Below are positions 1-9,050 of a stretch of DNA of 64,000 nt, piece by piece. The position numbers and the translations under genes are program-made. The stretch covers positions 1 through 64,000 of the forward strand of contig JAPLFJ010000007.1 in the NCBI GenBank assembly GCA_026390735.1, in the 5' to 3' direction. The notes under the pieces are model-generated. The model was not told the origin of the DNA, ran no database searches, and saw only the letters and a list, made by a program, of their open reading frames with translations. The first letter of the stretch is position 1; every line of letters starts with the position of its first letter. This DNA is from Ignavibacteriota bacterium (GTDB lineage Bacteria > Bacteroidota > Ignavibacteria > Tepidaquicellales > Tepidaquicellaceae).

Positions 1-162
1 AAATTTTAAGTTCATTGACTGAATATAAAACTTATTAGAACTTTTTAAATTCAAATCGATCCTGGCATAAATCTTCATAACGCACATATATTATTATAAG
101 TTAAAACTTTAACTACTTTTTAAACGGGACAGTAGTGAAACATTTTAATTAATTTAACACAG

Positions 163-870
163 ATGATGAAAACAATAATAATAAGCTTTTTAACAATGAT
201 GTCCGCTCTGTTAATGATTTCCTGTTCTGAAAATACGGTAAGCCCGACAGGAACAACTGCAAACGGATACATATCTGACAAAGTTGAAAACTGGACTCTT
301 GGAAATCAAACAATCAATGCATCGATTTGCATTCCCGGAAGTTATTCATATGCAGACTTAGGTACAGGACAGATAAATTCTGCGGGTATATTTTCAATAG
401 GGTTTACCACACCTGCCAGTGAATACCTCACTGGTATTGACAACCTTTTCAATGAAGGAACAGAGGTCCACGTCAAAGTAAATTCTTTAAACACAAAATA
501 TGCCATACTTGTACTGACAGCAAGGGATGGAAACGGCAATATAACAGGTCTTATTGAAAGAAGAAACTATACAGACAACATAACCGATAATTCATTCTAT
601 ACGGAATATGTTTATTTTAATGAGGACATAACGCTGGCCGGGACAAAATTGCACGAATATGCAGCAGACACAACTTTCTCTGAATATAACGTAAATTCTA
701 AAACAGGTTGGTCAACTTTAAGCTGTATGTTTACAAAATTCACCCCTACATATATCTCATATAAAATTTCAAACACAGAGCCACAAGGCGCTAAATGGTA
801 CTATTTCGATGTAAACGATAAATCAACTGGTGTAAACTTCAGGCATAAACATCCGGCATTATTCAAATAA
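163..870 (+). CDS. Putative lipoprotein, function unknown
   Basis: The 235-aa product starts with a short basic N-region, a hydrophobic stretch and a lipobox-like LMISC with the Cys near residue 21, so it is probably an exported lipid-anchored protein. The rest (residues 30-235) is rich in Thr, Asn and aromatic residues and looks beta-rich and extracellular; I recognise no domain. It carries no T9SS sorting domain. It stands alone: the 162 bp before it hold no gene, and a strong terminator follows 9 bp after the stop. The start follows from the signal peptide; ATG codons at 163 and 166 are equally possible. Export is fairly certain, function is not. Confidence 0.75.
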   Translation: MMKTIIISFLTMMSALLMISCSENTVSPTGTTANGYISDKVENWTLGNQTINASICIPGSYSYADLGTGQINSAGIFSIGFTTPASEYLTGIDNLFNEGTEVHVKVNSLNTKYAILVLTARDGNGNITGLIERRNYTDNITDNSFYTEYVYFNEDITLAGTKLHEYAADTTFSEYNVNSKTGWSTLSCMFTKFTPTYISYKISNTEPQGAKWYYFDVNDKSTGVNFRHKHPALFK

Positions 871-878
871 ATATTTGC

Positions 879-910
879 GGCCCCTTACTTAATGCGGTAA
901 GGGGCCGTTT
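879..910 (+). terminator. Rho-independent terminator
   Basis: A perfect 10-bp stem, GGCCCCTTAC / GTAAGGGGCC (879-888 with 897-906), encloses an 8-nt loop and is followed by GTTT. It sits just after the lipoprotein gene and isolates it from the peptidase gene. The T-tract is short, so it is strong as a hairpin and moderate as a terminator. Confidence 0.75.
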
Positions 911-998
911 ATGAATATAAAACAAACTTTTATCAATTTATGTTAAATCCGATTTTCTTATATTAGTATTTTTATAATCGAAACTATTTAAACACTAA

Positions 999-2375
999 AT
1001 GATAAAATATTTTAAGTACTTCTTAGCTTCTATACTTATACTAACGGGGTTTAATGCTTATTCGCAGGATGTGGATTCAGCAGTAATACGAAACCTGTAT
1101 TCGGAAGCACTTACCAGTAATATCTCATACGAAAACCTGCGCGAGTTATGCAAAAATATCGGAGGAAGACTTACAGGCTCAAAGCATGCAAACGATGCAA
1201 TAAAGTTTATCGAAGGAAAACTTAAGGGGATGAACCTTGATAATGTTTATCTTCAGGAACTGAAAGTAAGAAACTGGGAACGCGGCGAAAAGGAAGTTGC
1301 CAACGCTATGACTAAAAAGGGACGTGTAAACTTTAATGTTTGTGCACTGGGAATTTCTGTCGGTACAGGCGACAAAGGTCTCACAGGAAAAGTTATTGAA
1401 GTTAAAAGCTGGGAAGAACTTAAGAATCTCGGTAAAGAAAACATAGAGGGCAGGATTGTGTTTTTCAGCAGAGCAGCAGACCAGAAAGGGTATACAACGG
1501 GATATGGATACGGAAGTTCGGTTGACCAGAGAGTGAAGGGTGCTGTTGAAAGCGCAAGATACGGAGCCATAGGCGTTATAGTAAGGTCGGCAACTGTTGC
1601 GTATGACGGATATCCGCATACAGGGGTTATGAGATACAACGACTCACTCACGAAGATTCCCGCGATAGGAATTTCAACAAAGGAGTCTGATATTCTAAGC
1701 GGATTGCTTAAAGAAGATAAAGACCTGGAATTTTATTTCAGGACAACCTGTCACCAGGATGCAGATGTTAAATCTTTTAACGTAATAGGTGAAATAAAGG
1801 GAAGTGAGTTTCCAGAAGAAGTAATAGTTGTGGGCGGACACGTTGATTCATGGGATTTGGGAGAAGGTGCACATGATGACGGAACAGGAATAGTACAATC
1901 GATGGAAGTTCTAAGATTATTTCAGTCAATCGGAATAAAGCCTAAACATACGATAAGGTTTGTTGGCTTTATGGACGAGGAAATTGACCAGAAGGGCGGA
2001 AGAAAATATGCAGATGCTGTAAAGAACAAAAACGAGAAGCACCTTGCTGCTATAGAATCTGACGGCGGAGGCTTTACCCCGCATGGCTTTTCATTCGAGG
2101 CAAGCGACGCTCAAATTGAGAAACTCAAAAGCTTCCAGAAATACCTTGAACCGTACTGGATGCATCTGTTCGTTAAGGGCGGAAGCGGAGTAGATGTTGG
2201 TTTCCTGAAGGAATCAGGAGCGGCGCTGATAGGACTGATTGTGGATTCGCAGAGATATTTCGATTATCATCATTCTGCTAACGACGTATTTGAAAATGTT
2301 AACAGAAGAGAAATGCAGCTTGGAAGTGCTTCGATGGCTGCATTGATTTACTTAATAGATAAATACGGAATATGA
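999..2375 (+). CDS. Secreted M28-family Zn metallopeptidase (carboxypeptidase Q-like)
   Basis: This is a 458-aa exported aminopeptidase or carboxypeptidase that hydrolyses peptides outside the cytoplasm. Seen: a signal peptide ending near NAYSQ (residue 23); a protease-associated-like insert (about 130-240); and the co-catalytic zinc motifs GGHVDSWD (about 278-285), AHDDGTG, the FMDEEID glutamates, IESDGG and a late YHHSANDVF histidine. All expected M28 metal ligands appear present, so it should be active. Length and order fit the family of plasma glutamate carboxypeptidases. Its stop overlaps the start of tag by 4 bp (ATGA), so the two are translationally coupled although functionally unrelated. 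Exact substrate specificity cannot be read from the sequence. Confidence 0.9.
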   Translation: MIKYFKYFLASILILTGFNAYSQDVDSAVIRNLYSEALTSNISYENLRELCKNIGGRLTGSKHANDAIKFIEGKLKGMNLDNVYLQELKVRNWERGEKEVANAMTKKGRVNFNVCALGISVGTGDKGLTGKVIEVKSWEELKNLGKENIEGRIVFFSRAADQKGYTTGYGYGSSVDQRVKGAVESARYGAIGVIVRSATVAYDGYPHTGVMRYNDSLTKIPAIGISTKESDILSGLLKEDKDLEFYFRTTCHQDADVKSFNVIGEIKGSEFPEEVIVVGGHVDSWDLGEGAHDDGTGIVQSMEVLRLFQSIGIKPKHTIRFVGFMDEEIDQKGGRKYADAVKNKNEKHLAAIESDGGGFTPHGFSFEASDAQIEKLKSFQKYLEPYWMHLFVKGGSGVDVGFLKESGAALIGLIVDSQRYFDYHHSANDVFENVNRREMQLGSASMAALIYLIDKYGI

Positions 2376-2956
2376 AAAAAGAAAACAAAGATTGCACGTG
2401 GCCGTCAAACAATCCTTTAATGATTGAATACCACGACAAAGAATGGGGAGTACCTCTTCACGACGACAGGAAACTGTTTGAGTTTATTATTCTCGATGCG
2501 TTTCAGGCGGGGCTTAGCTGGAACACCATTATTAACAAGAGAGATAACTTCAGAAAAGCATTTGATAACTTTGACATTGTTAAGATTTCAAAGTACAGCG
2601 AAAAGAAATATGAGTCATTAATGAATGATGCGGGAATAATCAGAAACAGATTAAAGATTCGGGCAACCATCACAAACGCAAAAGCATTTCTGCAGGTACA
2701 AAAAGAGTTCGGAAGTTTTGACAAGTACATATGGCAATTCACGGGAGGGAAGACTATAGTAAACAAATGGAAAACGCTGAAGGAATTACCGGCAAAAACA
2801 AAAGAATCGGACGCAATGAGCAAAGACTTACTGAAACGCGGGTTTAAGTTTGTGGGCTCAACAATTTGCTATGCCTTTATGCAGGCAGCAGGAATGGTGA
2901 ATGACCATATAGTAAGCTGTTCGAGGTATAAAGAAGTGAAGGTGGCGAAGAAATGA
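2372..2956 (+). CDS. tag: DNA-3-methyladenine glycosylase I
   Basis: This cytoplasmic base-excision enzyme removes 3-methyladenine from alkylated DNA. The 194-aa length is typical. Seen: the N-terminal Cys within CTWPSNNP, the HDKEWGVPLHDD motif, the FQAGLSW segment that forms the base pocket, and C-terminal VNDHIVSC. In this family an N-terminal Cys and His and a C-terminal His and Cys bind one zinc, and all four are present. The start ATG overlaps the TGA of the upstream peptidase gene, and no separate promoter is visible. No recognisable hairpin follows; about 180 bp separate it from the next gene. The assignment is solid. Confidence 0.95.
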   Translation: MKKENKDCTWPSNNPLMIEYHDKEWGVPLHDDRKLFEFIILDAFQAGLSWNTIINKRDNFRKAFDNFDIVKISKYSEKKYESLMNDAGIIRNRLKIRATITNAKAFLQVQKEFGSFDKYIWQFTGGKTIVNKWKTLKELPAKTKESDAMSKDLLKRGFKFVGSTICYAFMQAAGMVNDHIVSCSRYKEVKVAKK

Positions 2957-3134
2957 ATTTCTGTAAATAAAGAGTTTATAAAGTACAATTCTGCAGGACA
3001 TTTAACGAAAAAACGATTCACAATTAATCAATATATTTCGATATTGAGAAAGTTTTCTCATTTTTCAAACTGATAATTTTGTTTAATAATTATATGTTTG
3101 TATTACTCATTTAAGAAACAATCACCCAAATAAT

Positions 3135-4406
3135 ATGAAAATAATTTTAACTTTCCTGGTAATAGTATTACTGTACGGAAATCTGAACGCCCAGTGGGCA
3201 GAGCTCAACTCAGGCGTTACAACAACGCTTTACAGCATATCGGCTGTAAGCAATGATTATGCATGGGCTTGCGGAGCAAACGGAGTTGTTATCAGAACGA
3301 CAGACGGCGGAACAACATGGACAAATGCATCGTCACCTGTATTAAGACCGACAATGACGTTTTATAATGTATTGGCAAACAGTTCAACAAAAGCATTTGT
3401 TGCGGGTATGAATGCAGCAGGCGATTCAACTTTTGTTTTTATGACATTAACAGGCGGTACAAACTGGGCTGTGGTTTTCAGTCAGGCGGGGGGCTTTGTA
3501 GATGGAGTATGGACATCGGGAGGTCTTGACGGTTTTATGTTCGGCAATCCGGTTGGAGGCAACTGGTCTTTATATCAGACAAACTCTGCAGGCGGAGGAT
3601 GGTATTCTATTACACCTGCTTTGCCACAGGCGGGTGCCGAAGCCGGTTACAACAACACATTTGCTGTATTTGGCACAAGGGTTTGGTTTGGAACAAACAG
3701 CGGGAAGATTTATTATTCCACTAACAGCGGTAGCACTTTCACGGCACAGAACTTAGGGGTTGCATCGGATACAGCAATGTCAATGTGCTTTAACGGACCA
3801 GGCTTAGGTCTTGCAAGCGCAAACAGTAAATTATTCACGACAACAAATGCAGGTATAAACTGGGCACAAATATCAATTCCGGGAACGCAGACAATCAGCG
3901 GCTTAGCAGGATACTCTTTAAAGTGGTTTGCTGCAAGAGGAAAAGACATTTATTACTCAACTAATCAGGGGGCAAACTGGATTTTACAATACTCAGCCCC
4001 AGGAACATCCACATATTCACAGATAGTTTCATCCAGGGTTTCGGCCGGAACCAGCATTGCGTTTTTTGCAATCCGTTATAACGGCGGTATTTCAAAATTA
4101 CTTACTACAACTGGTATAAACAAAGTTGGAGACGAAATACCTTCAAAATTTGATCTGGCTCAAAACTTCCCTAATCCGTTTAATCCTGTAACAAAGATAA
4201 AGTATCTGGTTGCAAAGAACTCAAATGTAAACATTACCGTGTTTGATGTAACGGGGAAAGAGGTTTCATACTTAATAAATGAATTTCACACCGCAGGAAC
4301 ATACGAGATTAACTTTGATGGCAGCAAACTAACAAGCGGAATATACTTCTATAAAATGACAGTGAATGATTTTTCTTTAGTTAAGAAAATGACACTTATT
4401 AAATAG
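3135..4406 (+). CDS. T9SS-sorted YCF48/BNR-like beta-propeller protein
   Basis: The 423-aa secreted protein has a signal peptide ending near NLNAQ (about residue 20). Repeats with the signature TTDGGTTW / TNAGINW / TNQGANW span about residues 25-330, as in YCF48-type and sialidase-like beta-propellers. A T9SS type A sorting domain occupies about 340-423, beginning FDLAQNFPNPFNP and ending MTLIK. By analogy the domain directs transport through the outer membrane and is removed or used for anchoring. The propeller ligand is unknown. It is monocistronic, with its own upstream gap and a downstream hairpin terminator shared with the convergent gene. A TATGTTTG at 3093-3100 resembles a Bacteroidota -7 element, but no -33 box is correctly spaced. 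Confidence 0.88.
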   Translation: MKIILTFLVIVLLYGNLNAQWAELNSGVTTTLYSISAVSNDYAWACGANGVVIRTTDGGTTWTNASSPVLRPTMTFYNVLANSSTKAFVAGMNAAGDSTFVFMTLTGGTNWAVVFSQAGGFVDGVWTSGGLDGFMFGNPVGGNWSLYQTNSAGGGWYSITPALPQAGAEAGYNNTFAVFGTRVWFGTNSGKIYYSTNSGSTFTAQNLGVASDTAMSMCFNGPGLGLASANSKLFTTTNAGINWAQISIPGTQTISGLAGYSLKWFAARGKDIYYSTNQGANWILQYSAPGTSTYSQIVSSRVSAGTSIAFFAIRYNGGISKLLTTTGINKVGDEIPSKFDLAQNFPNPFNPVTKIKYLVAKNSNVNITVFDVTGKEVSYLINEFHTAGTYEINFDGSKLTSGIYFYKMTVNDFSLVKKMTLIK

Positions 4407-4431
4407 AAGAATAATTGACAAGGAAGTTTTT

Positions 4432-4458
4432 AAAAGCCCCGTTTATAACGGGGCTTTT
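4432..4458. terminator. Bidirectional terminator between convergent genes
   Basis: AAAAGCCCCG (4432-4441) pairs perfectly with CGGGGCTTTT (4449-4458) around a 7-nt loop. A-tract and T-tract flank the stem, so it can end transcription from both the T9SS gene (plus strand) and the cpcT-like gene (minus strand), whose stop lies 6 bp away. Confidence 0.88.
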
Positions 4459-4463
4459 GATTA

Positions 4464-5111
4464 TTAGTTGTTTACCTTCCTAAATATATATCCACCCTTG
4501 GTGGCTCCCCAGACCTGTTCTTCATTTTCGTTAAATCCCCTGTCCCAGCTCTTCATTCCGTCTTTGTTTATAATAACTTCACTTGAGGCATACTTTGCGT
4601 TACGCAAATCACTTTCACAGCCCTTACCTTTTGTACCACCCGAGAATGAACCGTCATCATTCTTAACAAGAAAGACTGAACAGCCTTTTCTTTCTGTTAA
4701 ATCAGAAGGGCTTAATTCTTCAAGTGGGTTATCTTTCTTCCACTCGCCTGCATATTTTAACGGCTCAGAGAAGGTGAATACTTTGCTTTCAAACGAACCG
4801 TCTGGCAGCTGAGAGACCCTGTATACTCTTTGCCTGTATGGTTTATCCATCTTCGAGGCAACAGCCTGTTCCACGTAAATCCAGTGAGCATTCGAACGTA
4901 TTGTCCACATTGGTTTCATCTGAAGGCGTATGTCAAAATAGCTGGTGTCGGTTTTTGACTGCTCTTCGCTTGAGAATGAACCCTGCATATAAGATACTAA
5001 TAACGCCAGGTCGGGCATATTGTCTTTCTGTGAATCATCAGCAATTTTTATCTGTGCATTAAGTTTGCAGGTCAATACGATAAGCAGGAACACTATTATA
5101 TACTTTTTCAT
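4464..5111 (-). CDS. CpcT/CpeT-family protein (exported)
   Basis: The 215-aa product begins with a signal peptide ([12 protein letters not shown]...LNAQ). The body matches the CpcT/CpeT family pattern: [41 protein letters not shown]. In cyanobacteria that family attaches bilins to phycobiliproteins. Here there are no phycobiliproteins and the protein is exported, so a chromophore-lyase role is unlikely; members of unknown function are common in Bacteroidota. Its start codon overlaps the purE stop by 4 bp, making it the last gene of the minus-strand run 8878-4464. Family assignment is firm, function open. Confidence 0.82.
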   Translation of the reverse strand: MKKYIIVFLLIVLTCKLNAQIKIADDSQKDNMPDLALLVSYMQGSFSSEEQSKTDTSYFDIRLQMKPMWTIRSNAHWIYVEQAVASKMDKPYRQRVYRVSQLPDGSFESKVFTFSEPLKYAGEWKKDNPLEELSPSDLTERKGCSVFLVKNDDGSFSGGTKGKGCESDLRNAKYASSEVIINKDGMKSWDRGFNENEEQVWGATKGGYIFRKVNN

Positions 5112-5605
5112 TTTTTGCTTTTACTGATTTTCTTATTCTTATTTAAAGATTCTTTTTCAATTTCCTTTTTAAACTTTATAACTTTAGCCAACACTTTTTT
5201 ATCTGATGCACCTATAATTTCAACGGCAAGAAGTGCTGCATTCTTTGCATTATTAATTGCGACTGTTGCGACAGGAACCCCATAAGGCATTTGCACGATT
5301 GACAGTAAAGAGTCGAGTCCTTTTAATGCTTTTGTTTCAACAGGAACTCCTATAACCGGAATCGGTGAATACGCTGCACACATTCCCGGAAGATGGGCTG
5401 AGCCGCCAGCCCCTGCAATGATTACTTTAATCCCGCGTTTGTAAGCGTTCTTCGAGTACGATGCCATTAAATCAGGAGTGCGGTGAGCCGAAGTAATCTT
5501 TACTTCATATGCTACATTGAATTTATCAAGAATCTCTGCTGCCTGATTCATAACGGGTAGGTCTGAATCAGACCCCATAATTATTCCAACTAATGGTTTA
5601 GACAT
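5108..5605 (-). CDS. purE: N5-carboxyaminoimidazole ribonucleotide mutase
   Basis: PurE moves the carboxyl group of N5-CAIR to C4, giving CAIR in de novo purine synthesis. Seen: the N-terminal [10 protein letters not shown] nucleotide loop, the SAHRTPD active-site motif (about residues 40-46), [12 protein letters not shown] and the PVIGVPV segment. The 165-aa length fits, with a Lys-rich tail (about 147-165) longer than usual. It follows the PP2C gene by 12 bp and overlaps the cpcT-like gene by 4 bp. No purK is adjacent, so the source of N5-CAIR must be encoded elsewhere. High confidence. Confidence 0.97.
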   Translation of the reverse strand: MSKPLVGIIMGSDSDLPVMNQAAEILDKFNVAYEVKITSAHRTPDLMASYSKNAYKRGIKVIIAGAGGSAHLPGMCAAYSPIPVIGVPVETKALKGLDSLLSIVQMPYGVPVATVAINNAKNAALLAVEIIGASDKKVLAKVIKFKKEIEKESLNKNKKISKSKK

Positions 5606-5617
5606 ATATAATTAAAT

Positions 5618-7066
5618 TTAATTTCTTGAAAGAACCAGAATGCTGATATCATCAACCTGTTCAGCACCATCTGAAAACTTATTTACATCTTTAATTAAGC
5701 CGTCCAGCAAATCAGACGGTGTTCCTGAAGTGTTTTTGTAAAGAAAGTCTTCGAGTCTTGTAAACCCGTATTCATTTTTTACATTATCCATTGCCTCTAT
5801 TATTCCGTCAGTATAGAGCAATAGTTTATCACCCTTTTTGAAGTCAAAAGTCACAAGATTATCTTCTTCATCTGAAATAAAATTATCAACTGCGCCGAGC
5901 GTAATACCGTGTCTTTTAATCTTAAAGAGTTCGTGTGATTCTCCCGATATCTTATACGGAGGCAGGTGGCCTGCGTTAAACAAAGTACACTTGTTATTTT
6001 TAGTGTCGATAACAGCAAATACAGCAGTAACAAACATCTTCCTGTTCTGTGTACGGCGCACCATCTTATTCAGTTTGACTAATACTTCCTTCGGGTTTGA
6101 AGTATCTTCAAGAATTAAATGCATACAACTTCTCAGGCCCGAAAGAAGCAAAGCACTTGCAACACCGTGTCCGGAAACGTCACAGATAAATATTCCTGTT
6201 AAATCATCATTAATGTTAAAGTAATCATAATAGTCACCACCGACTTCACTTGCAGGAAGAGAGGTTGCAGCTATCCTTAAATCGCCGATACTCTTCCGGC
6301 TTTCGGGCAGCATTGACAACTGAATCTCGCGTGCATAGTCCAGTTCCTTCTTCATCCTTAAGGTTTCCGAGTGGCGCTTGAAGTAAACATCGTATTCCCT
6401 GTTAAATTTTTTGTGCCTTTTGTTTTCCGATGAATACGAAATAACAAAACAAAGCAGAGTAGTAATGAACATAGGAATTTTACCCGTTATTCCGAAATCC
6501 TGAAAGAAAATCAGGTCTGTCAGAAGAGGCAGACCAATTGCCAGCGAGAACAGTTGAATCTGGTCGCTCTTTGGAAACCTGAAGAAAATAAGTGAAAGCA
6601 CAAAGAAAATAACGATAGTAGCGGTTCCTGTCTTTTTCTGGTCTATTGTAATATCAAAATTCTGGTCATCCTGGTTATCATTGTTCTTTAGTTTTTCAAC
6701 CCTTGCCTTATTGTCCGCAACGGGCTTCTTTTTTTCTATGAAGTCCTGAAGTATTGCGGAAAGAAGAAACAGTATTAGTGCCGTAACAAACAGTATAAAG
6801 ATTTTCCTTCGGATGGTTTCAACAGAAAATATACGGTTGTAAAATATCCTTAATAAAAGTGAAACAATAAACGCTGTGAAGTTTGAGTAAGAATCATAAT
6901 CTACGCTCCCGTCGAAGAAGGTGGTAATAGTAATGAACCCTGTAACGATTGAGAGTATAAGTATAAAAGTTCTCAGGGATGAAAAGTTCTTTTCATCCTG
7001 ATGAATCCTGTATGAATCCTCTTTGGAGTGTTCCAGGTATTTATCGAATTCAAATGCTGTTACCAT
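5618..7066 (-). CDS. Membrane PP2C/SpoIIE-type Ser/Thr phosphatase
   Basis: The 482-aa protein couples an N-terminal membrane domain with a C-terminal PPM phosphatase (RsbU/SpoIIE type). Such proteins dephosphorylate anti-sigma-factor antagonists or similar STAS proteins. Seen: several hydrophobic helices between about 30 and 215; a linker with the helix DYAREIQLSMLP (about 240-250); then catalytic metal motifs EVGGDYYD, CDVSGHGVASAL, FNAGHLPPY, LYTDGIIEA and DDISIL. All acidic metal ligands look intact. No HAMP, GAF or PAS domain is visible, so the signal is probably sensed by the membrane part. It lies 9 bp after the yggX-like gene. No STAS partner is encoded in the window. Confidence 0.9.
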   Translation of the reverse strand: MVTAFEFDKYLEHSKEDSYRIHQDEKNFSSLRTFILILSIVTGFITITTFFDGSVDYDSYSNFTAFIVSLLLRIFYNRIFSVETIRRKIFILFVTALILFLLSAILQDFIEKKKPVADNKARVEKLKNNDNQDDQNFDITIDQKKTGTATIVIFFVLSLIFFRFPKSDQIQLFSLAIGLPLLTDLIFFQDFGITGKIPMFITTLLCFVISYSSENKRHKKFNREYDVYFKRHSETLRMKKELDYAREIQLSMLPESRKSIGDLRIAATSLPASEVGGDYYDYFNINDDLTGIFICDVSGHGVASALLLSGLRSCMHLILEDTSNPKEVLVKLNKMVRRTQNRKMFVTAVFAVIDTKNNKCTLFNAGHLPPYKISGESHELFKIKRHGITLGAVDNFISDEEDNLVTFDFKKGDKLLLYTDGIIEAMDNVKNEYGFTRLEDFLYKNTSGTPSDLLDGLIKDVNKFSDGAEQVDDISILVLSRN

Positions 7067-7075
7067 TCGTATGAA

Positions 7076-7351
7076 TTATTGTTCGGGTTTGTATTCACCC
7101 GGTAAATCTCCGCCGGTACCGAAGAAAAACTCAGTCATCTGGTCCATAAATATTTTATCGGTATCGGGGTTTGAAAGGTCAAGTCTGTATTCGTTAACTA
7201 TCATCTTAAAATAATCAACAAACAATTTAAACGCCTCTTTTGATACATTATCATATACCCTTTGTCCCAGTTCTCCCTGAAGGGGAAGCCTGTCGAGTCC
7301 GGGCAGGTCTTTATTTAATTTAACACAATGAACTATTCTTGGTTCTGCCAT
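7076..7351 (-). CDS. YggX-like Fe(II)-trafficking / oxidative-damage protection protein
   Basis: The 91-aa product matches the YggX family in size and pattern: an N-terminal VHCVKL with the single conserved Cys (residue 9), GLDRLPLQGELGQRVYDNVSKEAF, then an acidic helical C-terminus. YggX proteins protect iron-sulfur enzymes from oxidants and probably handle labile iron. The gene lies between the 5'-nucleotidase (3-bp gap) and the phosphatase (9-bp gap), so co-transcription is near certain, although no functional link is obvious. The N-terminal part is more diverged from the enterobacterial proteins than the GELGQRVY region. Confidence 0.85.
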   Translation of the reverse strand: MAEPRIVHCVKLNKDLPGLDRLPLQGELGQRVYDNVSKEAFKLFVDYFKMIVNEYRLDLSNPDTDKIFMDQMTEFFFGTGGDLPGEYKPEQ

Positions 7352-7354
7352 ATA

Positions 7355-8878
7355 TTATTTTGTTTTTTCGTCTATTAGTCTATTTTCAAATACGTTGTTT
7401 ATTACTTTTTGTTGCTTAACTGCTTCGAGTAATGCATCACGGTCAATAACGTTAGTATCGACGGCTTTTATTTCTTCTCCGAAATCACCGAAATATTTCT
7501 TTGCCTGTGCGGCAGTATAACTATTTGTAACAATTGAATAATCCTTATCCATTTCAAGAGGCTTACCGTTTATTTCAATCGATTTAATAAAACTGTCCGA
7601 CTGATCGCTTAGCAAAGATGAGTTAACTATAATTTTCATTCCTGATTCGATAATCATATCATATCCGCTGAGTTCTTCGTCTTTTGCAGACATACGGATA
7701 TTGTTTGCCATCATTTTCTTTACGGTAGAACCTTTAACAGTGAAGGTCATAATGTTATTTCCGAAAGGATTTATTTCCCAGATATCGCCAACTGTTATAT
7801 TACCTTTTAACATATCTTTTCTAATACTTCCGGCATTCATAAAGGCAATGTCGGTTTTAAACATGGTACGTAAGGCATCTGCATTCCACTGTCCGCAATT
7901 ACCTTTTTTCCAGTCAATATCAAGTTTACCGATAACTTTTTTCATTTCAGGTTCTATTGAAGCAAGCATTTCATTCACTTTGTCTCCTGCCGTTTTATCG
8001 AATATTGCAGAATCAAGAACGGTTTCGTTTAATTTACCGAAATAACTTACTACTGTGTCTTTTTCTATATCAACTTTTAAATCAAGTTTGCCGAGAAACT
8101 TACCGTATGAACCTGCCTGAACGATAATTATACCATCAACAACTTTTGGTTTATAAATAGGTGTATGAGAATGTCCGCCAACGATTATATCAATATCATG
8201 AAACTTCTTTGCGTAAACAGTATCTTTGTCAGCACCGTTATGCGAAAGAAGAACTATCAGGTTACATTTTTCCTTTTTTAATACTTTAAGGTTTGCAGTA
8301 ATAACTGAATCGGTATTTAACACTACTAATGAAGCAACATTCTTTGGGAGAGTCAGAGATTTTAAATCTTCTGGAGACACACCTATAATACCAATTTTAA
8401 TCCCGTTCTTTTCTTTAATTACGTATGATTTCCCGAAAGTCCTCTGTTCTTTTGGTAAATAGAGATTAGCAGAAAGTACATCGAAGTTTGCTGTCTTCAG
8501 ACCTGAATCGAGAACGGCTGCGCCGTAATCAAATTCATGGTTACCTACCACAAAAGCGTCAAGGTTATACATCTTTAAGAGTTCAATCTGCGAAAATCCG
8601 TTGGTAATTGACGAGATAGGACTGCCTTGATAATCATCACCGCCGTTAAGAACGAGTGAGTTCGAGTCTCTGAATTTGTTCAGATATCCAAGTACAGAAC
8701 CTGTACCGCCGACGAAATAAGTGGTGGTTTGTCCGTCTTTTTTCTTTGAAATCTGGTAAGGCACATTACGGGCGTGAAAATCATTCCAGTGTAAGATTGA
8801 TAATTCCCTGATATTATCCTGTGCGAATAAAGATACGCAGGTAAATGTTATTATAATTAATACTATAAGTCTTTTCAT
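7355..8878 (-). CDS. Exported 5'-nucleotidase / 2',3'-cyclic phosphodiesterase (UshA/CpdB-like)
   Basis: The 507-aa two-domain metallophosphoesterase should release phosphate from nucleotides or sugar nucleotides in the periplasm. Seen: a signal peptide ending CVSLFAQ (residue 20); the dimetal motifs HWNDFHARN (30-38), NGGDDYQGSP, GNHEFDYG, LLSHNGADKD and GGHSHTP; then the C-terminal 5'-nucleotidase domain from about 310 with NAGSIRKDM and NPFGNNIMTF. Metal and substrate residues all look intact. It is the first gene of the minus-strand run ending with cpcT-like. The 170 bp upstream separate it from the divergent activator gene; no clear promoter was found. Confidence 0.93.
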   Translation of the reverse strand: MKRLIVLIIITFTCVSLFAQDNIRELSILHWNDFHARNVPYQISKKKDGQTTTYFVGGTGSVLGYLNKFRDSNSLVLNGGDDYQGSPISSITNGFSQIELLKMYNLDAFVVGNHEFDYGAAVLDSGLKTANFDVLSANLYLPKEQRTFGKSYVIKEKNGIKIGIIGVSPEDLKSLTLPKNVASLVVLNTDSVITANLKVLKKEKCNLIVLLSHNGADKDTVYAKKFHDIDIIVGGHSHTPIYKPKVVDGIIIVQAGSYGKFLGKLDLKVDIEKDTVVSYFGKLNETVLDSAIFDKTAGDKVNEMLASIEPEMKKVIGKLDIDWKKGNCGQWNADALRTMFKTDIAFMNAGSIRKDMLKGNITVGDIWEINPFGNNIMTFTVKGSTVKKMMANNIRMSAKDEELSGYDMIIESGMKIIVNSSLLSDQSDSFIKSIEINGKPLEMDKDYSIVTNSYTAAQAKKYFGDFGEEIKAVDTNVIDRDALLEAVKQQKVINNVFENRLIDEKTK

Positions 8879-9050
8879 ATAAAATTGAAATTAATAATTG
8901 AACAAAATACTCAATATTTAAAACATAAAGAATGAAGAAAGGGAATTCAAAATTAAAGGAAAAGCAGAAACAACTCACAGTTTCTAATCGGATATAAACT
9001 ACTTTTATTTTTCTGATCAATAGACTATATTAATCGAAATGTGAAATGTA

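Noticed and set aside
4464-5111. Evidence for phycobilin metabolism from the CpcT-like protein
   Set aside because: The protein is exported, no phycobiliprotein or bilin-synthesis gene is present, and the family is widespread in non-phototrophs.
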